Counted from the first letter of the stretch, positions 1-11,192 are shown. The stretch is 49,670 bases of DNA from Staphylococcus simulans (GCF_002994445.1 NZ_MRZJ01000013.1:1-49670), one strand, 5' to 3'. Numbers and translations are program-made. The notes: generated by a model not told the origin, from the sequence alone.

Positions 1-128
1 GAAGCAATCTTGTAATAAATTAGTTTTTATGGCAAGTGGAAACAGAATTTCTTTCATTTCTGTCCAAATTCTTTCCAATGTATATGTTAAAATAAGAGGT
101 AATTACATAATTAAAGGCAGTGAAAAAA

Positions 129-2088
<1,960 letters not shown>

Positions 2089-2122
2089 CAGAATCGTGTC
2101 ATAGGAAACAACTTGGAAGTTG

Positions 2123-2152
2123 TTGCAAGAAAGCGTGTTTGCATAGTATAAT
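2123..2152 (+). promoter_or_regulatory. Candidate sigma-A promoter upstream of darA
   Basis: TTGCAA (2123-2128) and a perfect TATAAT (2147-2152) are separated by 18 nt in the tmk-darA gap. It would give a leader of about 150 nt for darA. A second, closer candidate follows at 2278-2286. Confidence 0.5.
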
Positions 2153-2277
2153 TTGTTCAACTTTATTTACAGCGAGCCCTAAAGATTAATATAGTTTTTA
2201 ATAGAAAACATCAAGTAATCAGACATCACTTTTAGTAAAAATCTATTAAGTTTCAAACAAGCTCTACCATCAGAATA

Positions 2278-2636
<359 letters not shown>

Positions 2637-2690
2637 TGCATAAGACGTTAAAGAAAGATTAACGCAGAATACAGTCTTTATAAATAGTGG

Positions 2691-2765
2691 GGGTCGGGAC
2701 GAGTGTGTAATCGGAGGTTGTTGATTGAACAATCTAGGATGAACTCTCGATGTCCTGCCCTTTTT
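2691..2765 (+). terminator. Long bulged hairpin followed by T-run, between darA and holB
   Basis: The arm GGGTCGGGAC (2691-2700) pairs with GTCCTGCCC (2752-2760), leaving one bulged T and some G-T pairs. The helix extends through GAG/CTC (2701-2703 with 2746-2748). A small inner hairpin, TTGT/ACAA, occupies the loop. TTTTT follows at 2761-2765. It resembles the GGGAC-type intergenic hairpins scattered through staphylococcal chromosomes. It lies directly before the ribosome site of holB, so it could attenuate rather than fully stop transcription. Confidence 0.6.
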
Positions 2766-2789
2766 CATTATGGAAAGGTGACGACGCGA

Positions 2790-3716
2790 ATGGATGAATT
2801 ATCACGATTGACCAATGCGTATCAATCTGGAAAGCTTTCGCATGCCTATTTGTTTGAAGGCGATGATGCACAAACAATGCAGCAGACGGCAATGGCCTTT
2901 GCGAAGTTGATATTATGTAATGACAATGAGACATGCCAAGCGAAAGTTGATGCCTTCAACCATCCGGATTTCAGATATGTAACAACTGAAGAAACCAATC
3001 TGAAGAAGGAAAAGATTGAAACATTGGTTCACGCGATGAATCAACTTCCTGTGGAAGGTTCGCATAAGGTATATATCATTAATGGATTTGAAAAATTAAC
3101 AGTTCAAGGTGAAAACAGTATTTTAAAATTCTTAGAAGAACCGCCTGAAAATACAATTGCATTATTGTTATCTACAAAGCCTGAACAAATATTGAGTACG
3201 ATTCATTCCCGCTGTCAGCATGTGTACTTCAAACCGATGTCGCAAGCTCAGCTGGTCGAGCGTTTGAAAGAACAAGAGATTTCAAAGCCGATTGCACAAA
3301 TGTTAAGTACATATACCACACAGATTGAAGAGGCACGCGCATTGAATGAAGAATATGACTTAGCGAATTTGCGCAAGAATATTATCAACTGGTGCCAGTT
3401 GCTGCTGACAAATCGCACAATGGCTCTGATTGCATTGGTAGATTTGATGAAAGCAGCTAAGAATAAGAAGCTGCAGCAATTGACACTATCAGTAGTCAAC
3501 GCCTTCTTTCAAGATATTATGCATGAGAAAGCACAAACACCAGGACATCTCGTCTTTTCTGAATTGGAAACAGACATTAAGCAATATGCACAACGTTTAA
3601 CATATGGTCAATTGACGCATATGTATGATCATATAACGGAAGCACATAAGAAATTAACTCAAAATGTGAATCCGACACTTGTATTTGAACAAATCGTAAT
3701 CAAGGGGGTGGGCTAA
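2790..3716 (+). CDS. holB: DNA polymerase III subunit delta prime
   Basis: A clamp-loader subunit (308 residues) of the replicative polymerase. The AAA+ fold is recognisable from LEEPP (115-119) and the SRC motif (140-142), which reads HSRCQ. The SRC arginine normally acts in trans on ATP bound by the neighbouring subunit. The position of the Walker A loop (LFEGDDAQTMQQ, about 21-32) lacks the GxxGxGKS pattern, so this subunit should not bind ATP, as is usual for delta prime. ATG 2790 has GGAAAGGTG at 2772-2780; an upstream extension into the hairpin at 2703 is rejected. It is followed without a gap by ricT. Confidence 0.94.
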   Translation: MDELSRLTNAYQSGKLSHAYLFEGDDAQTMQQTAMAFAKLILCNDNETCQAKVDAFNHPDFRYVTTEETNLKKEKIETLVHAMNQLPVEGSHKVYIINGFEKLTVQGENSILKFLEEPPENTIALLLSTKPEQILSTIHSRCQHVYFKPMSQAQLVERLKEQEISKPIAQMLSTYTTQIEEARALNEEYDLANLRKNIINWCQLLLTNRTMALIALVDLMKAAKNKKLQQLTLSVVNAFFQDIMHEKAQTPGHLVFSELETDIKQYAQRLTYGQLTHMYDHITEAHKKLTQNVNPTLVFEQIVIKGVG

Positions 3717-4523
3717 ATGCTTCAAGTCGTTGGCGTTCAATTCCAAAAAGCCGGAAAATTAGAATACTATGCACCTGCAGAAGAAGCAGAACTTTGCTGC
3801 GGTGACAGAGTAGTTGTGGAATCAAAGCGCGGTGTAGAAGTAGGTGATGTGAAGGATGCTGCTTTAGAAGTAGATGAACAAGATGTCACATTACCGTTAA
3901 AACCGATTATCCGTGTAGCGACTGAGAATGATTTAGAACAGTGTGCCTGCAATGAGGAAGACGCAGAAAAAGCATTGGATTTCTGTAAGGAATCTATTGA
4001 ACAATTAGGGTTAGAAATGCGTTTAGTCAATTGTGAATATACATTGGATAAATCAAAGGTCATTTTCAACTTTACAGCTGATGATCGTATCGACTTTAGA
4101 AAGTTAGTTAAAATCTTAGCATCAAGACTAAGAACACGTATTGAATTGCGGCAAATCGGGGTGCGCGATGAGGCTAAATTGTTAGGCGGCATCGGACCTT
4201 GCGGCCGTTCATTATGCTGTTCGACATTCTTAGGTGACTTTGAACCTGTCTCTATTAAAATGGCAAAGGATCAAAACCTGTCATTGAACCCTACAAAAAT
4301 TTCCGGTGCATGCGGCCGATTAATGTGCTGTTTAAAATATGAAAACGATCATTATGAAGCTGCAAGAGAGCAGCTGCCGGATGTCGGAACGAAAATCGAG
4401 ACACCAGAAGGGCAAGGGACAGTTGTCGGTTTGAATATGCTTGATATTTCAATGCAAGTTAAAGTCGAAGGGTTAGAACAACCTTTAGAATATTCAGTAG
4501 AAGATTTAGAAGCAATCTATTAA
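3717..4523 (+). CDS. ricT: RicT/YaaT, PSP1-domain regulator of RNA processing
   Basis: A PSP1 C-terminal-domain protein of 268 residues. In Bacillus, RicT works with RicA and RicF as the Y-complex, which carries iron-sulphur clusters and assists RNase Y-dependent mRNA maturation. Cysteines cluster as GPCGRSLCC (C162, C167, C168) and SGACGRLMCC (C199, C204, C205), consistent with cluster ligation. C76 and C78 (QCACNEE) are also present. The ATG follows the holB stop with no intervening base, and GGGGGTG (3704-3710) is its ribosome site, so coupling to holB is likely. YabA follows, the usual order. Confidence 0.94.
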   Translation: MLQVVGVQFQKAGKLEYYAPAEEAELCCGDRVVVESKRGVEVGDVKDAALEVDEQDVTLPLKPIIRVATENDLEQCACNEEDAEKALDFCKESIEQLGLEMRLVNCEYTLDKSKVIFNFTADDRIDFRKLVKILASRLRTRIELRQIGVRDEAKLLGGIGPCGRSLCCSTFLGDFEPVSIKMAKDQNLSLNPTKISGACGRLMCCLKYENDHYEAAREQLPDVGTKIETPEGQGTVVGLNMLDISMQVKVEGLEQPLEYSVEDLEAIY

Positions 4524-4538
4524 GGAGGCCGTAGGCTG

Positions 4539-4910
4539 TTGGAACGCAAAGATTTAATGGAGAGACTATTGCGTCTTGAAACCAATGTACAGCAATTGTA
4601 TCAAGATACGGCAGAGTTGAAGACGATTGCGGTGGAACTGATTGAAGAGAACGTGGCTTTAGAAGTGGAAAATAATCATTTGAAGCGTTTAATCGGACGT
4701 TCTCAAGAAGGAACATCAGAACCTGATACAGATGATACTAAGCTTGAACAAAAGTCAAAAGAGAAAAAGAAACCGCGTTTAAGCAGTAAAGAAAACTTAG
4801 CGATTTTATATCAAGAAGGTTTCCATATCTGTAAAGGCGATTTGTTCGGTAAACATCGTAATGGCGAAGATTGCTTATTTTGTTTACAAACTTTAGAAGA
4901 GCAGTCGTAA
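4539..4910 (+). CDS. yabA: YabA, replication initiation control protein
   Basis: Negative regulator of DNA replication initiation that bridges DnaA and the DnaN clamp in Bacillus. It has 123 residues: an N-terminal heptad-repeat coiled coil (about 5-55) for tetramerisation, a charged linker rich in K, E and D (60-80), and a C-terminal zinc-binding module with H96, C98, C112 and C115 (HICKG ... CLFC). Translation starts at TTG 4539, supported by AAGGAGG at 4522-4528 with a 10-nt gap; no ATG lies in a better place. The gene follows ricT and belongs to the holB-ricT-yabA group. Confidence 0.94.
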   Translation: MERKDLMERLLRLETNVQQLYQDTAELKTIAVELIEENVALEVENNHLKRLIGRSQEGTSEPDTDDTKLEQKSKEKKKPRLSSKENLAILYQEGFHICKGDLFGKHRNGEDCLFCLQTLEEQS

Positions 4911-4970
4911 ACAGACATACTTCTTTGAAGACACATATAGAAAGTAAAATTGAATGAGTTCAATTGAAGT

Positions 4971-4993
4971 GCGAGCGTTCATACAACGCTCGC
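4971..4993. other. Perfect 9-bp hairpin without T-run
   Basis: GCGAGCGTT (4971-4979) and AACGCTCGC (4985-4993) form a perfect GC-rich stem with a 5-nt loop. There is no T-tract on either side, so a standard terminator is unlikely. It sits about 30 nt before the start of the next gene and could affect its leader or RNA stability. Confidence 0.6.
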
Positions 4994-5022
4994 CTATACA
5001 TATTAAAAATTGGAGAATCATG

Positions 5023-5751
5023 ATGTTGAAAGAAAATGAACGCTTGGATTGTTTGTTAAAAGAGCAGTTAGAAATTATTCAAAACGATGAAGTCTTTTCC
5101 TTTTCTACTGATGCGTTATTACTGGGGCATTTTACGCATTTAAGAAAACGCGATAAAGTGATGGACTTGTGTTCAGGTAATGGTGTGATACCGTTGTTGC
5201 TGTCGGATAAAGGCACACATGAAATTGATGCAATAGAAATTCAATCGCAACTTGCGGATATGGCAAAGCGCAGTATTCAACATAACGGTTTAGAAACACG
5301 CATCCGCATGTATGAGATGGATTTAAGAGAGGTACAGCAAACTTTTAAACCTTCAAGTTATAATGTGGTGACATGCAATCCACCGTATTTTAAAACCATT
5401 CAAACGCATCAGCACCAAAAAGAAGCACATAAAATTGCACGTCATGAAATTATGTGTACATTGGCAGACTGTGTTAATGCGGCGAAGCATTTATTGAAAC
5501 AAGGCGGACGATTGGTAATGGTCCACCGTGCAGAAAGGCTGATGGATGTATTGTTTGAATTTCGTCAGCATCAGATTGAACCGAAACGATTAACCATGGT
5601 TTATAGTAAACAAGGAAAAGCAGCCCATGCCATTATTGTTGAAGGGCGTAAAGCCGGTAACCCCGGCTTAGATATTGCGCCTCCGTTTTATATGTATGAA
5701 ACCAATGGAGATTATACCAAAGAGATGAGCGCAATTTATTATGGAAGCTAA
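5023..5751 (+). CDS. tRNA1(Val) adenine-N6 methyltransferase-like (TrmN6/YabB)
   Basis: A class I SAM-dependent methyltransferase. Relatives (TrmN6 in E. coli, YabB in Bacillus) methylate adenine 37 of tRNA-Val. The SAM-binding motif is VMDLCSGNGVIPLL, and the catalytic N-type motif is CNPPY. With ATG 5023 the protein has 242 residues. TGGAG at 5011-5015 is 7 nt from ATG 5023 and only 4 nt from ATG 5020; starting as far back as 4954 would translate through the hairpin at 4971-4993 and is rejected. The 3' end overlaps the next gene by 11 nt. Confidence 0.85.
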   Translation: MLKENERLDCLLKEQLEIIQNDEVFSFSTDALLLGHFTHLRKRDKVMDLCSGNGVIPLLLSDKGTHEIDAIEIQSQLADMAKRSIQHNGLETRIRMYEMDLREVQQTFKPSSYNVVTCNPPYFKTIQTHQHQKEAHKIARHEIMCTLADCVNAAKHLLKQGGRLVMVHRAERLMDVLFEFRQHQIEPKRLTMVYSKQGKAAHAIIVEGRKAGNPGLDIAPPFYMYETNGDYTKEMSAIYYGS

Positions 5752-5998
5752 ACACTTTATTTATATTGTGAAATGCAAAGACGGCACGTTATATACAGGG
5801 TATACCAATAATGTTGAAGCACGTATACAAAAACATAATGCCGGCAAAGGCGCAAAATATACCAAAACAAGACGGCCGGTCGTCTTAATGTATCAAGAAG
5901 GTTATGAAACAAAATCAGAAGCGATGCGTCGAGAATATGAAATCAAAACATATTCAAGAACGCAAAAACTTCAGCTCATTGAAAGGGGCAGAATCTAA
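5741..5998 (+). CDS. GIY-YIG domain protein (YazA/UPF0213 type)
   Basis: A small stand-alone GIY-YIG nuclease-fold protein (85 residues). The two signature strands read FIYIVKC and LYTGYT, followed by the conserved arginine (ARIQKHN) and a late glutamate (REYEIK). The physiological substrate is unknown in this family; distant relatives include homing endonucleases and UvrC. It overlaps the methyltransferase gene by 11 nt and is followed one base later by rsmI, so three products are probably made from one message. Confidence 0.9.
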   Translation: MEAKHFIYIVKCKDGTLYTGYTNNVEARIQKHNAGKGAKYTKTRRPVVLMYQEGYETKSEAMRREYEIKTYSRTQKLQLIERGRI

Positions 5999-5999
5999 T

Positions 6000-6836
6000 A
6001 TGGGAACACTTTATTTAGTCGGGACACCCATCGGAAATTTAGCAGATATTACATTTCGTGCTGTAGACACTTTAAAAGCAGTAGATGTCATTGCTTGTGA
6101 AGATACACGTGTAACTAAGAAGTTGTGTCATCATTATGAGATTACAACACCGTTGAAATCTTATCATGAGCATAATAAAGCTTCACAAACAGAACCGTTG
6201 ATTGAGACCTTGTTAGAGGGGCAATCTATTGCTTTAGTATCTGATGCCGGATTGCCTTTAATCAGTGATCCGGGATATGAGTTAGTCGTGCGTGCACGCG
6301 AAGCAGGTATTGAGGTAGTGCCGATTCCAGGGCCGAATGCCGGGTTGACGGCGTTGATGGGAAGCGGTTTGCCTTCATTTGTGTACACTTTTATCGGTTT
6401 CTTGCCTAGAAAAGCGAAAGAAAAGAAAGCAGTACTTGAACAAAGAATGTTTGAAGATTCAACTGTGATTATTTATGAAAGTCCGTTTCGTGTTGCAGAT
6501 ACGTTAAAAGCAATTGCGGAAATAGATGAAAATCGTCCTGTCGCAGTAGGGAGAGAACTTACTAAAAAGTTCGAAGAGATACAAACAGCTCCGGTTTCTG
6601 AATTAATAGCTGCACTAGCAAATGGCGATATTTTGACTAAAGGTGAATTTGTGATTCTTATCGAAGGTGCAGAACAAAAAGAAGAAACTGAATGGTTCAG
6701 CGAATTAGATATTCACGAACATGTAGCGCACTATATTCGTCAGAATATGAAACCCAAAAAAGCAATTAAACAAACAGCTGAAGACCGTCAGATGAAAACA
6801 GGTGAAGTTTACGATATCTATCATGGAATAAAATAA
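6000..6836 (+). CDS. rsmI: 16S rRNA (cytidine1402-2'-O)-methyltransferase
   Basis: RsmI adds a 2'-O-methyl group to C1402 in the ribosomal decoding centre. Belonging to the tetrapyrrole methylase fold, it shows GTPIGNLADIT at residues 8-18 and SDAGLPLISDPGYELV in the SAM-binding region. It has 278 residues, as expected. ATG 6000 has GAAAGGGG at 5981-5988; an in-frame upstream ATG at 5904 lies inside the GIY-YIG gene and would add residues with no family match. This is the last gene before the accessory island. In many staphylococci metG follows directly. Confidence 0.95.
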   Translation: MGTLYLVGTPIGNLADITFRAVDTLKAVDVIACEDTRVTKKLCHHYEITTPLKSYHEHNKASQTEPLIETLLEGQSIALVSDAGLPLISDPGYELVVRAREAGIEVVPIPGPNAGLTALMGSGLPSFVYTFIGFLPRKAKEKKAVLEQRMFEDSTVIIYESPFRVADTLKAIAEIDENRPVAVGRELTKKFEEIQTAPVSELIAALANGDILTKGEFVILIEGAEQKEETEWFSELDIHEHVAHYIRQNMKPKKAIKQTAEDRQMKTGEVYDIYHGIK

Positions 6837-6991
6837 GCAATATGTAAAATTAATATAAAATTAAGCGTAATTTGCGCCGGACTGCATAAAACTATGTTAT
6901 TTTAGAAGGGTACAGTTAATATCTATTAATTAGGGAACCCGTTATTATTTTTCTTTAGTGAGCAACACCGTCAGAATAGGAGAAATCTTAG

Positions 6992-9061
6992 ATGAAGAAA
7001 AATAATTCAAAATATAACACATATGCCATTCGAAAATATACAGCAGGTGCAAGTTCTGCTTTAATTGCCTCTTTTGTCTTCGTGGGATTAAGTACATCAG
7101 CACATGCAGAAGAAGTGCAGCCTGCGGCAACCCAACCAGAAGTATCTGTTCAAACTGAGCATACAGATAAAGCAGTGCCTCAAGGAGAATCAGAGCCAGT
7201 GTTGGATTCTGGCTTTTCGCATGTTCAACGTACCAATCAGTCTGAACCCCCAACATCATCACAACAATCTGAGGCGGCACAAACTGAAACATCAGAACAT
7301 AATGACCCGCTTTTGGATGCAGAATTTTCACATGTCCAACGTGAAGATGCACCTCAAGACAATGTGCATTCATCATCAGCACCAAAAACGGAACAAGATG
7401 ACGCTAATGCTTCATCTGAAACAGTGATTGATCCAGAATTTTCATATGTTCAACGTCCACATTTGCCAAAAGTGCCATCGATCAGCGAAGGTGACGTGTC
7501 ACAAGAGCAGTCTTCTGAAACAGATAGTTCAAAACAGGGTGTGAACAATACAACAGAGAATCAGAAACAGCTGGATGAAGGATTTTCTGTGGTTCGACGC
7601 GACCAGCAAGAAAGTCAGGATGTCGCACAAATTGCGGCAGCACAAGTTAAAGAAAAGGATAATACATTTAAACGTCCAAGTACAGATGAGCTATCACCGA
7701 AGGTGAGTCCTGCGCCGGTTGATAAGACAACAAAGCAACAAGAAACAGCTGTGACACGTGTAAAACCTGTTTCTGCACCTGGAACGGGCGAAACGCAATC
7801 TGAACCGACACCTGAATCATCGCATATAGACAAAGAAAGTCCTCAAGCAACTGCGCTGCGTTCTACTCAACAGCCTGCAGAACAAAAGCAAGAAACATTA
7901 TCGAAAACGACACAACAACAGTCTATCAATAAATATCCAGTTATCTTTGTACACGGCTTTATGGGCTTTACCGGAGATGTTAAGCCTGACTTATATCCTA
8001 ATTATTGGGGCGGCGATAAATATCGTATTGTCGACGGTTTAAGAGAAAAGGGCTATGATGCTTATGAAGCAAGTGTCGGTGCTTTCAGCAGCAACTATGA
8101 TCGTGCAGTCGAACTTTATTATTATATTAAAGGCGGTACTGTAGACTACGGTGCAGCACATGCAGAAAAGTATGGTCATGCACGCTATGGACGTACATAT
8201 ACTGGTGTCTTTCATGATTGGGAACCTGGTAAAAAAGTACACATGGTAGGGCATAGTATGGGCGGACAAACGATCCGTTTATTAGAACATTTCTTACGTT
8301 TTGGCAACCAAGAAGAAATCGATTACCAACGCCAGCATGGCGGTACAAGTTCTCCGTTATTTGAAGGCGGAAAAGATAATATAATTGCCTCAATTACTAC
8401 ACTTGGTACGCCGCACAACGGTTCAGCTGCCGCAGATCGTATCGGTAACCAAAAAGCATTTAAAGATATTGTTTATGCGTTAGGCAGAATGGGCGGCGGA
8501 AAACTAGGCAATGTAGATTTCGGTTTTGAAAAGTGGGGCTTTAAACAAGGAGAAAATGAATCATATATTGATTATGCCAATCGTGTCGCTAAAAGCAATT
8601 TATGGCATACAGACGATAATGCAATGTATGATTTAACTTCAGAAGGCTCAGAAAAACTGAATCAAATGACACCTATGAATCCTAATATTGTTTATACAAC
8701 ATATACAGGATTAGCCAGTCATGAAGGCTTAACAGGCAATTATGTGCCGGATATAGGACAATTCTTCTTATTTGATGCGACAAGTCGTGTAATCGGAAGC
8801 GAACCAGATCAATCATTGCGCCCGAATGACGGTATTGTTTCAGTTGTTTCATCACTCTATCCGACAGGACAAGCTTTTACTGATTTTACAGATGGTCTTA
8901 AAAAAGGCATTTGGCAAGTAACACCAGTTATGAAAGGCTGGGACCACTTAGATTTTGTCGGTTTAGATACGTTAGACTTTAAACATACAGGACAAGAACT
9001 TCAAGGTTTCTATGCTGGACTTATCAATAATATGATGCGTGTAGAGGAATTAGAAGCATAA
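6992..9061 (+). CDS. Secreted YSIRK-type lipase precursor
   Basis: A 689-residue extracellular triacylglycerol lipase of the staphylococcal Geh/S. hyicus family. Parts: a YSIRK-like signal peptide ([18 protein letters not shown], 11-28, cleavage after SAHA about residue 39); a hydrophilic propeptide (40 to about 312); and a catalytic alpha/beta-hydrolase domain from [12 protein letters not shown]. Catalytic residues are S422 in GHSMGG, D613 in PNDGIVS and H652 in WDHLDF. The propeptide contains four copies of a ten-residue motif, [LI]DxxFSxVQR, at 71, 108, 146 and 194. AGGAGA (6978-6983) lies 8 nt before ATG. The gene ends in a strong terminator. Propeptide length is usual for the family, but the repeats are notable. 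Confidence 0.95.
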   Translation: MKKNNSKYNTYAIRKYTAGASSALIASFVFVGLSTSAHAEEVQPAATQPEVSVQTEHTDKAVPQGESEPVLDSGFSHVQRTNQSEPPTSSQQSEAAQTETSEHNDPLLDAEFSHVQREDAPQDNVHSSSAPKTEQDDANASSETVIDPEFSYVQRPHLPKVPSISEGDVSQEQSSETDSSKQGVNNTTENQKQLDEGFSVVRRDQQESQDVAQIAAAQVKEKDNTFKRPSTDELSPKVSPAPVDKTTKQQETAVTRVKPVSAPGTGETQSEPTPESSHIDKESPQATALRSTQQPAEQKQETLSKTTQQQSINKYPVIFVHGFMGFTGDVKPDLYPNYWGGDKYRIVDGLREKGYDAYEASVGAFSSNYDRAVELYYYIKGGTVDYGAAHAEKYGHARYGRTYTGVFHDWEPGKKVHMVGHSMGGQTIRLLEHFLRFGNQEEIDYQRQHGGTSSPLFEGGKDNIIASITTLGTPHNGSAAADRIGNQKAFKDIVYALGRMGGGKLGNVDFGFEKWGFKQGENESYIDYANRVAKSNLWHTDDNAMYDLTSEGSEKLNQMTPMNPNIVYTTYTGLASHEGLTGNYVPDIGQFFLFDATSRVIGSEPDQSLRPNDGIVSVVSSLYPTGQAFTDFTDGLKKGIWQVTPVMKGWDHLDFVGLDTLDFKHTGQELQGFYAGLINNMMRVEELEA

Positions 9062-9064
9062 AAT

Positions 9065-9106
9065 AAAGCGCGCCGTAATCTTAGTGATTGCGGTGCGCTT
9101 TAAACT
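9065..9106. terminator. Bidirectional terminator after the lipase gene
   Basis: A 16-bp stem, AAAGCGCGCCGTAATC (9065-9080) with GATTGCGGTGCGCTTT (9086-9101), contains two G-T pairs and a 5-nt loop. Downstream on the plus strand comes a T-run (9105-9109). The opposite strand also reads into a T-rich stretch, so it can stop the convergent lipoprotein transcript too. The stop codon of a small minus-strand ORF lies in the loop. Confidence 0.85.
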
Positions 9107-9206
9107 TTTTGCCATTAAAATTAAAATCTTTTGGCATTATATAATCTTGGTATGCCCAATAACTACTTAATTCAATCTTATCTCTTTCAGTAATCGTGCT
9201 TTTCAT
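9081..9206 (-). CDS. Small hypothetical protein overlapping the lipoprotein 3' end
   Basis: A 41-residue ORF on the minus strand. Its ATG (9206-9204) lies inside the 3' end of the upstream lipoprotein gene in another frame, preceded by GAGGTG with a 7-nt gap, which is a good ribosome site. The stop lies in the loop of the terminator at 9065-9106. The peptide begins MKSTITERDKIELSSYWAYQ and is rich in aromatic and charged residues, with no signal peptide or membrane helix. I do not recognise a family. It could be a coupled small protein or the remnant C-terminus of a longer gene. Confidence 0.35.
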   Translation of the reverse strand: MKSTITERDKIELSSYWAYQDYIMPKDFNFNGKKFKAHRNH

Positions 9207-10113
9207 TTGGGTACACCTCATAAACTGCCTTATGGTTTTGATATGGTCTAGCATTAAATGTTTCTAATTTGTTTTCTGTATAAAAGAGAAAAATTGAAAC
9301 TTCTTTTTCAGAGGGACCAATAGAAAGTTGATTAATATCTTTTGCGATTATAGGTAGTTTATAACTCTCTTTTTTTGGATTATACTGAGTGCTTTTGGAA
9401 AATAGACTTGTAATAAGTTCACTTTTTTCTTGATTTATTGCGATTTTGCGATTTTTTAAATAGGACTGTTTAAATTCATTGTTTTTCTGTTTTATTAATG
9501 GTTTATAATACTTATCATAGTTTTCTAGTGTTGTAGGACTGCCATTTATCCAAAAGAATTCATTTTGATAACCAGAGTTTTGAGTTTTATTAATCGCTTC
9601 TTTGGTATATCCGTAATAACCATAGTTCTTTTGATTATCTTTAAAGTATTGGTAGAGTTCATCATATTCTTTTTTGTTTGCTTTGTAGTCAAACCCACTG
9701 ACTACTTTACCAATTTGAGTAGCAAGTTCATCGCTTTCTTCGCTTGCGCGCATGTTTCCTTTATGACCTAAAGAATTTTTGGTGAGTAGAATACTAGAAT
9801 TAAAAACTATATCATGATCGTCGCAATGAACAAAAACTTCAATGCCATCTTCGTTCCCAACGACATTCGTGGGTTTGACGTTCAAACCAAAATTATCTTT
9901 AAAGAAACGCTCACCCAAGTCCGCAAATTCTTTTTTGTGTTTTTCGGCTAATTCAATCGCATCTTTTTCAGCCTTAGGCTGAAAACCTTGTCCTTTATAT
10001 TCATTGACAGGCATTGTACGCGGAACGTTATTTTTAGTTGTTATATCTTTCAATGTGTTGCATCCCCCTAATAGAGTTGTTGAAATTATAATTGTGTATA
10101 GCAGCTTTTTCAT
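9187..10113 (-). CDS. Lipoprotein, DUF1672-like
   Basis: A 308-residue exported lipoprotein. The signal peptide ends in the lipobox LLGGC with the lipidated cysteine at C18. The body (VNEYKGQGF, FADLGERFFKDNFGLNV, VHCDDHDIVFNSS, TKEAINKTQNSGYQNEFF) resembles from memory the staphylococcal DUF1672 family, whose function is unknown. GAGGTGACCT precedes the ATG by a short gap. It is transcribed convergently with the lipase gene. A palindrome between its promoter and start (10137-10146) suggests regulation. Codon use is more AT-rich than in the flanking core genes. Confidence 0.75.
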   Translation of the reverse strand: MKKLLYTIIISTTLLGGCNTLKDITTKNNVPRTMPVNEYKGQGFQPKAEKDAIELAEKHKKEFADLGERFFKDNFGLNVKPTNVVGNEDGIEVFVHCDDHDIVFNSSILLTKNSLGHKGNMRASEESDELATQIGKVVSGFDYKANKKEYDELYQYFKDNQKNYGYYGYTKEAINKTQNSGYQNEFFWINGSPTTLENYDKYYKPLIKQKNNEFKQSYLKNRKIAINQEKSELITSLFSKSTQYNPKKESYKLPIIAKDINQLSIGPSEKEVSIFLFYTENKLETFNARPYQNHKAVYEVYPNEKHDY

Positions 10114-10136
10114 AGGTCACCTCATTGGTTGATAAG

Positions 10137-10146
10137 AATGATCATT
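10137..10146 (-). promoter_or_regulatory. Palindromic operator candidate in the lipoprotein leader
   Basis: AATGATCATT is a perfect 10-bp palindrome within GATAAGAATGATCATTTTTA, loosely like half of a Fur-type box. It lies between the predicted transcription start and the ribosome site of the DUF1672-like lipoprotein gene. The identity of any binding protein is speculation. Confidence 0.3.
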
Positions 10147-10164
10147 TTTAAGTCATTAGAAATA

Positions 10165-10193
10165 ATTATACTAATATTGTTTTAATTAATTAA
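10165..10193 (-). promoter_or_regulatory. Promoter of the DUF1672-like lipoprotein gene
   Basis: On the minus strand TTAATT (10193-10188) and TATAAT (10170-10165) are spaced by 17 nt, about 50 nt before the start codon. The -10 box is perfect and the -35 box is weak. Confidence 0.5.
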
Positions 10194-10245
10194 AAATTAT
10201 CGTAAAGATATGATTAAGTATTGATATTTAGGAACATTGCGATAA

Positions 10246-11192
10246 TTAATGGATGTAATAATAATTTTTTTGCTTCTGCAGCTGAAATAGTACGTGTTGA
10301 CGTTATATAAGGAGCTATGAAGTTCATTTCTGAGATAAATACACTATCATCAATATTAACGCGTTCAACGTAGGCTACATGTCCCCATACTCCAATAGGT
10401 GTTTGAAAAACTGCACCTTTTTCAGGTTGGTTATCTACTCTAAATCCCGCAGCTTTAGCTTGGCTTGCCCAGTTGTTCGCATCCCCCAAAATGTACTGAT
10501 GGTATTACCGTCAGCGGCACGTTTGTCAAACACATAATATGTACATTGGCCTGGAGTATATAGATTATTTTTATTAGTGAAATTTGGGTTTGAGGTTATT
10601 TTTCCATTATCCATTGCTAGGGGTTTACCTTCAGGTGTTCTCGCTTTTTTATTAAACTCTTGCAGTGATAGTTCATCATATTGCAAGTCTACATTTATGG
10701 AATTAATAAATCCGCGTTCATCTTTACCATAAGCATTAGTGCTTATATTTTAAGTAGAAGGTATAGTTTTTTCTTGTACAGGTACACTTGGCGCAGTTTC
10801 TCGTGGTGGAGGTGGCTGTAAAGTTACGTTGTTAGATTCCGGCTGTATCGCCTGTGGTTGAATTGGTAATGAGCTGTGTGATTGCTGTGATCGCCCATGT
10901 TTTTCTTGTGGTGTGTTTACTTGAAGTGATTGATTAGGCTGTGTGCTGGGAGAAGAATTTCGGCGTGGATTTGCTTTGGATGACTGAGTGTTATTCTTTG
11001 GAGTTTACACCGATTCATTATTGTTTCCGTATGCATATGTAAATAATTCATCCGATGAATTTACTTTGAAGTCAGTATTTGGGTGTGCTTTTTTGCTTCA
11101 TCTAAAGTTTCAGCAGAAGCAATAGTATTTAAAAATAAAGAGTTAATTAGGACAAGTGATAAAAATGGTAATTTTGATTGATGTTTGTTCAT
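10246..11192 (-). pseudogene. Broken secreted CHAP-domain peptidoglycan hydrolase
   Basis: Relic of an exported amidase/endopeptidase of about 315 residues. The start is MNKHQSKLPFLSLVLINS (ATG 11192-11190, AAAGGAAAC ahead), a signal peptide ending ASAE. A proline/glutamine/serine-rich linker follows, then a CHAP domain with the catalytic cysteine in YTPGQCTYY and the histidine in GVWGHVAYVE. Lesions on reading the minus strand: one A missing from a run at 11089-11094; in-frame TAA at 11007-11005; in-frame TAA at 10752-10750; one G missing at 10487-10483; one A extra at 10271-10265. Correcting the three indels gives a length divisible by three and a natural end, KNYYYIH. No functional protein is expected. 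Confidence 0.85.

Noticed and set aside
2703..2789. Longer N-terminus for HolB
   Set aside because: It would be read through the intergenic hairpin and has no family similarity; ATG 2790 has a proper ribosome site.
5904..5999. Longer N-terminus for RsmI
   Set aside because: It lies in another frame within the GIY-YIG gene; MGTLYLVGTPIGN at ATG 6000 matches the family start.
6945..7427. Long alternative frames within the lipase propeptide region
   Set aside because: They are shadows of the Q/E/S-rich coding frame and lack ribosome sites or family features.
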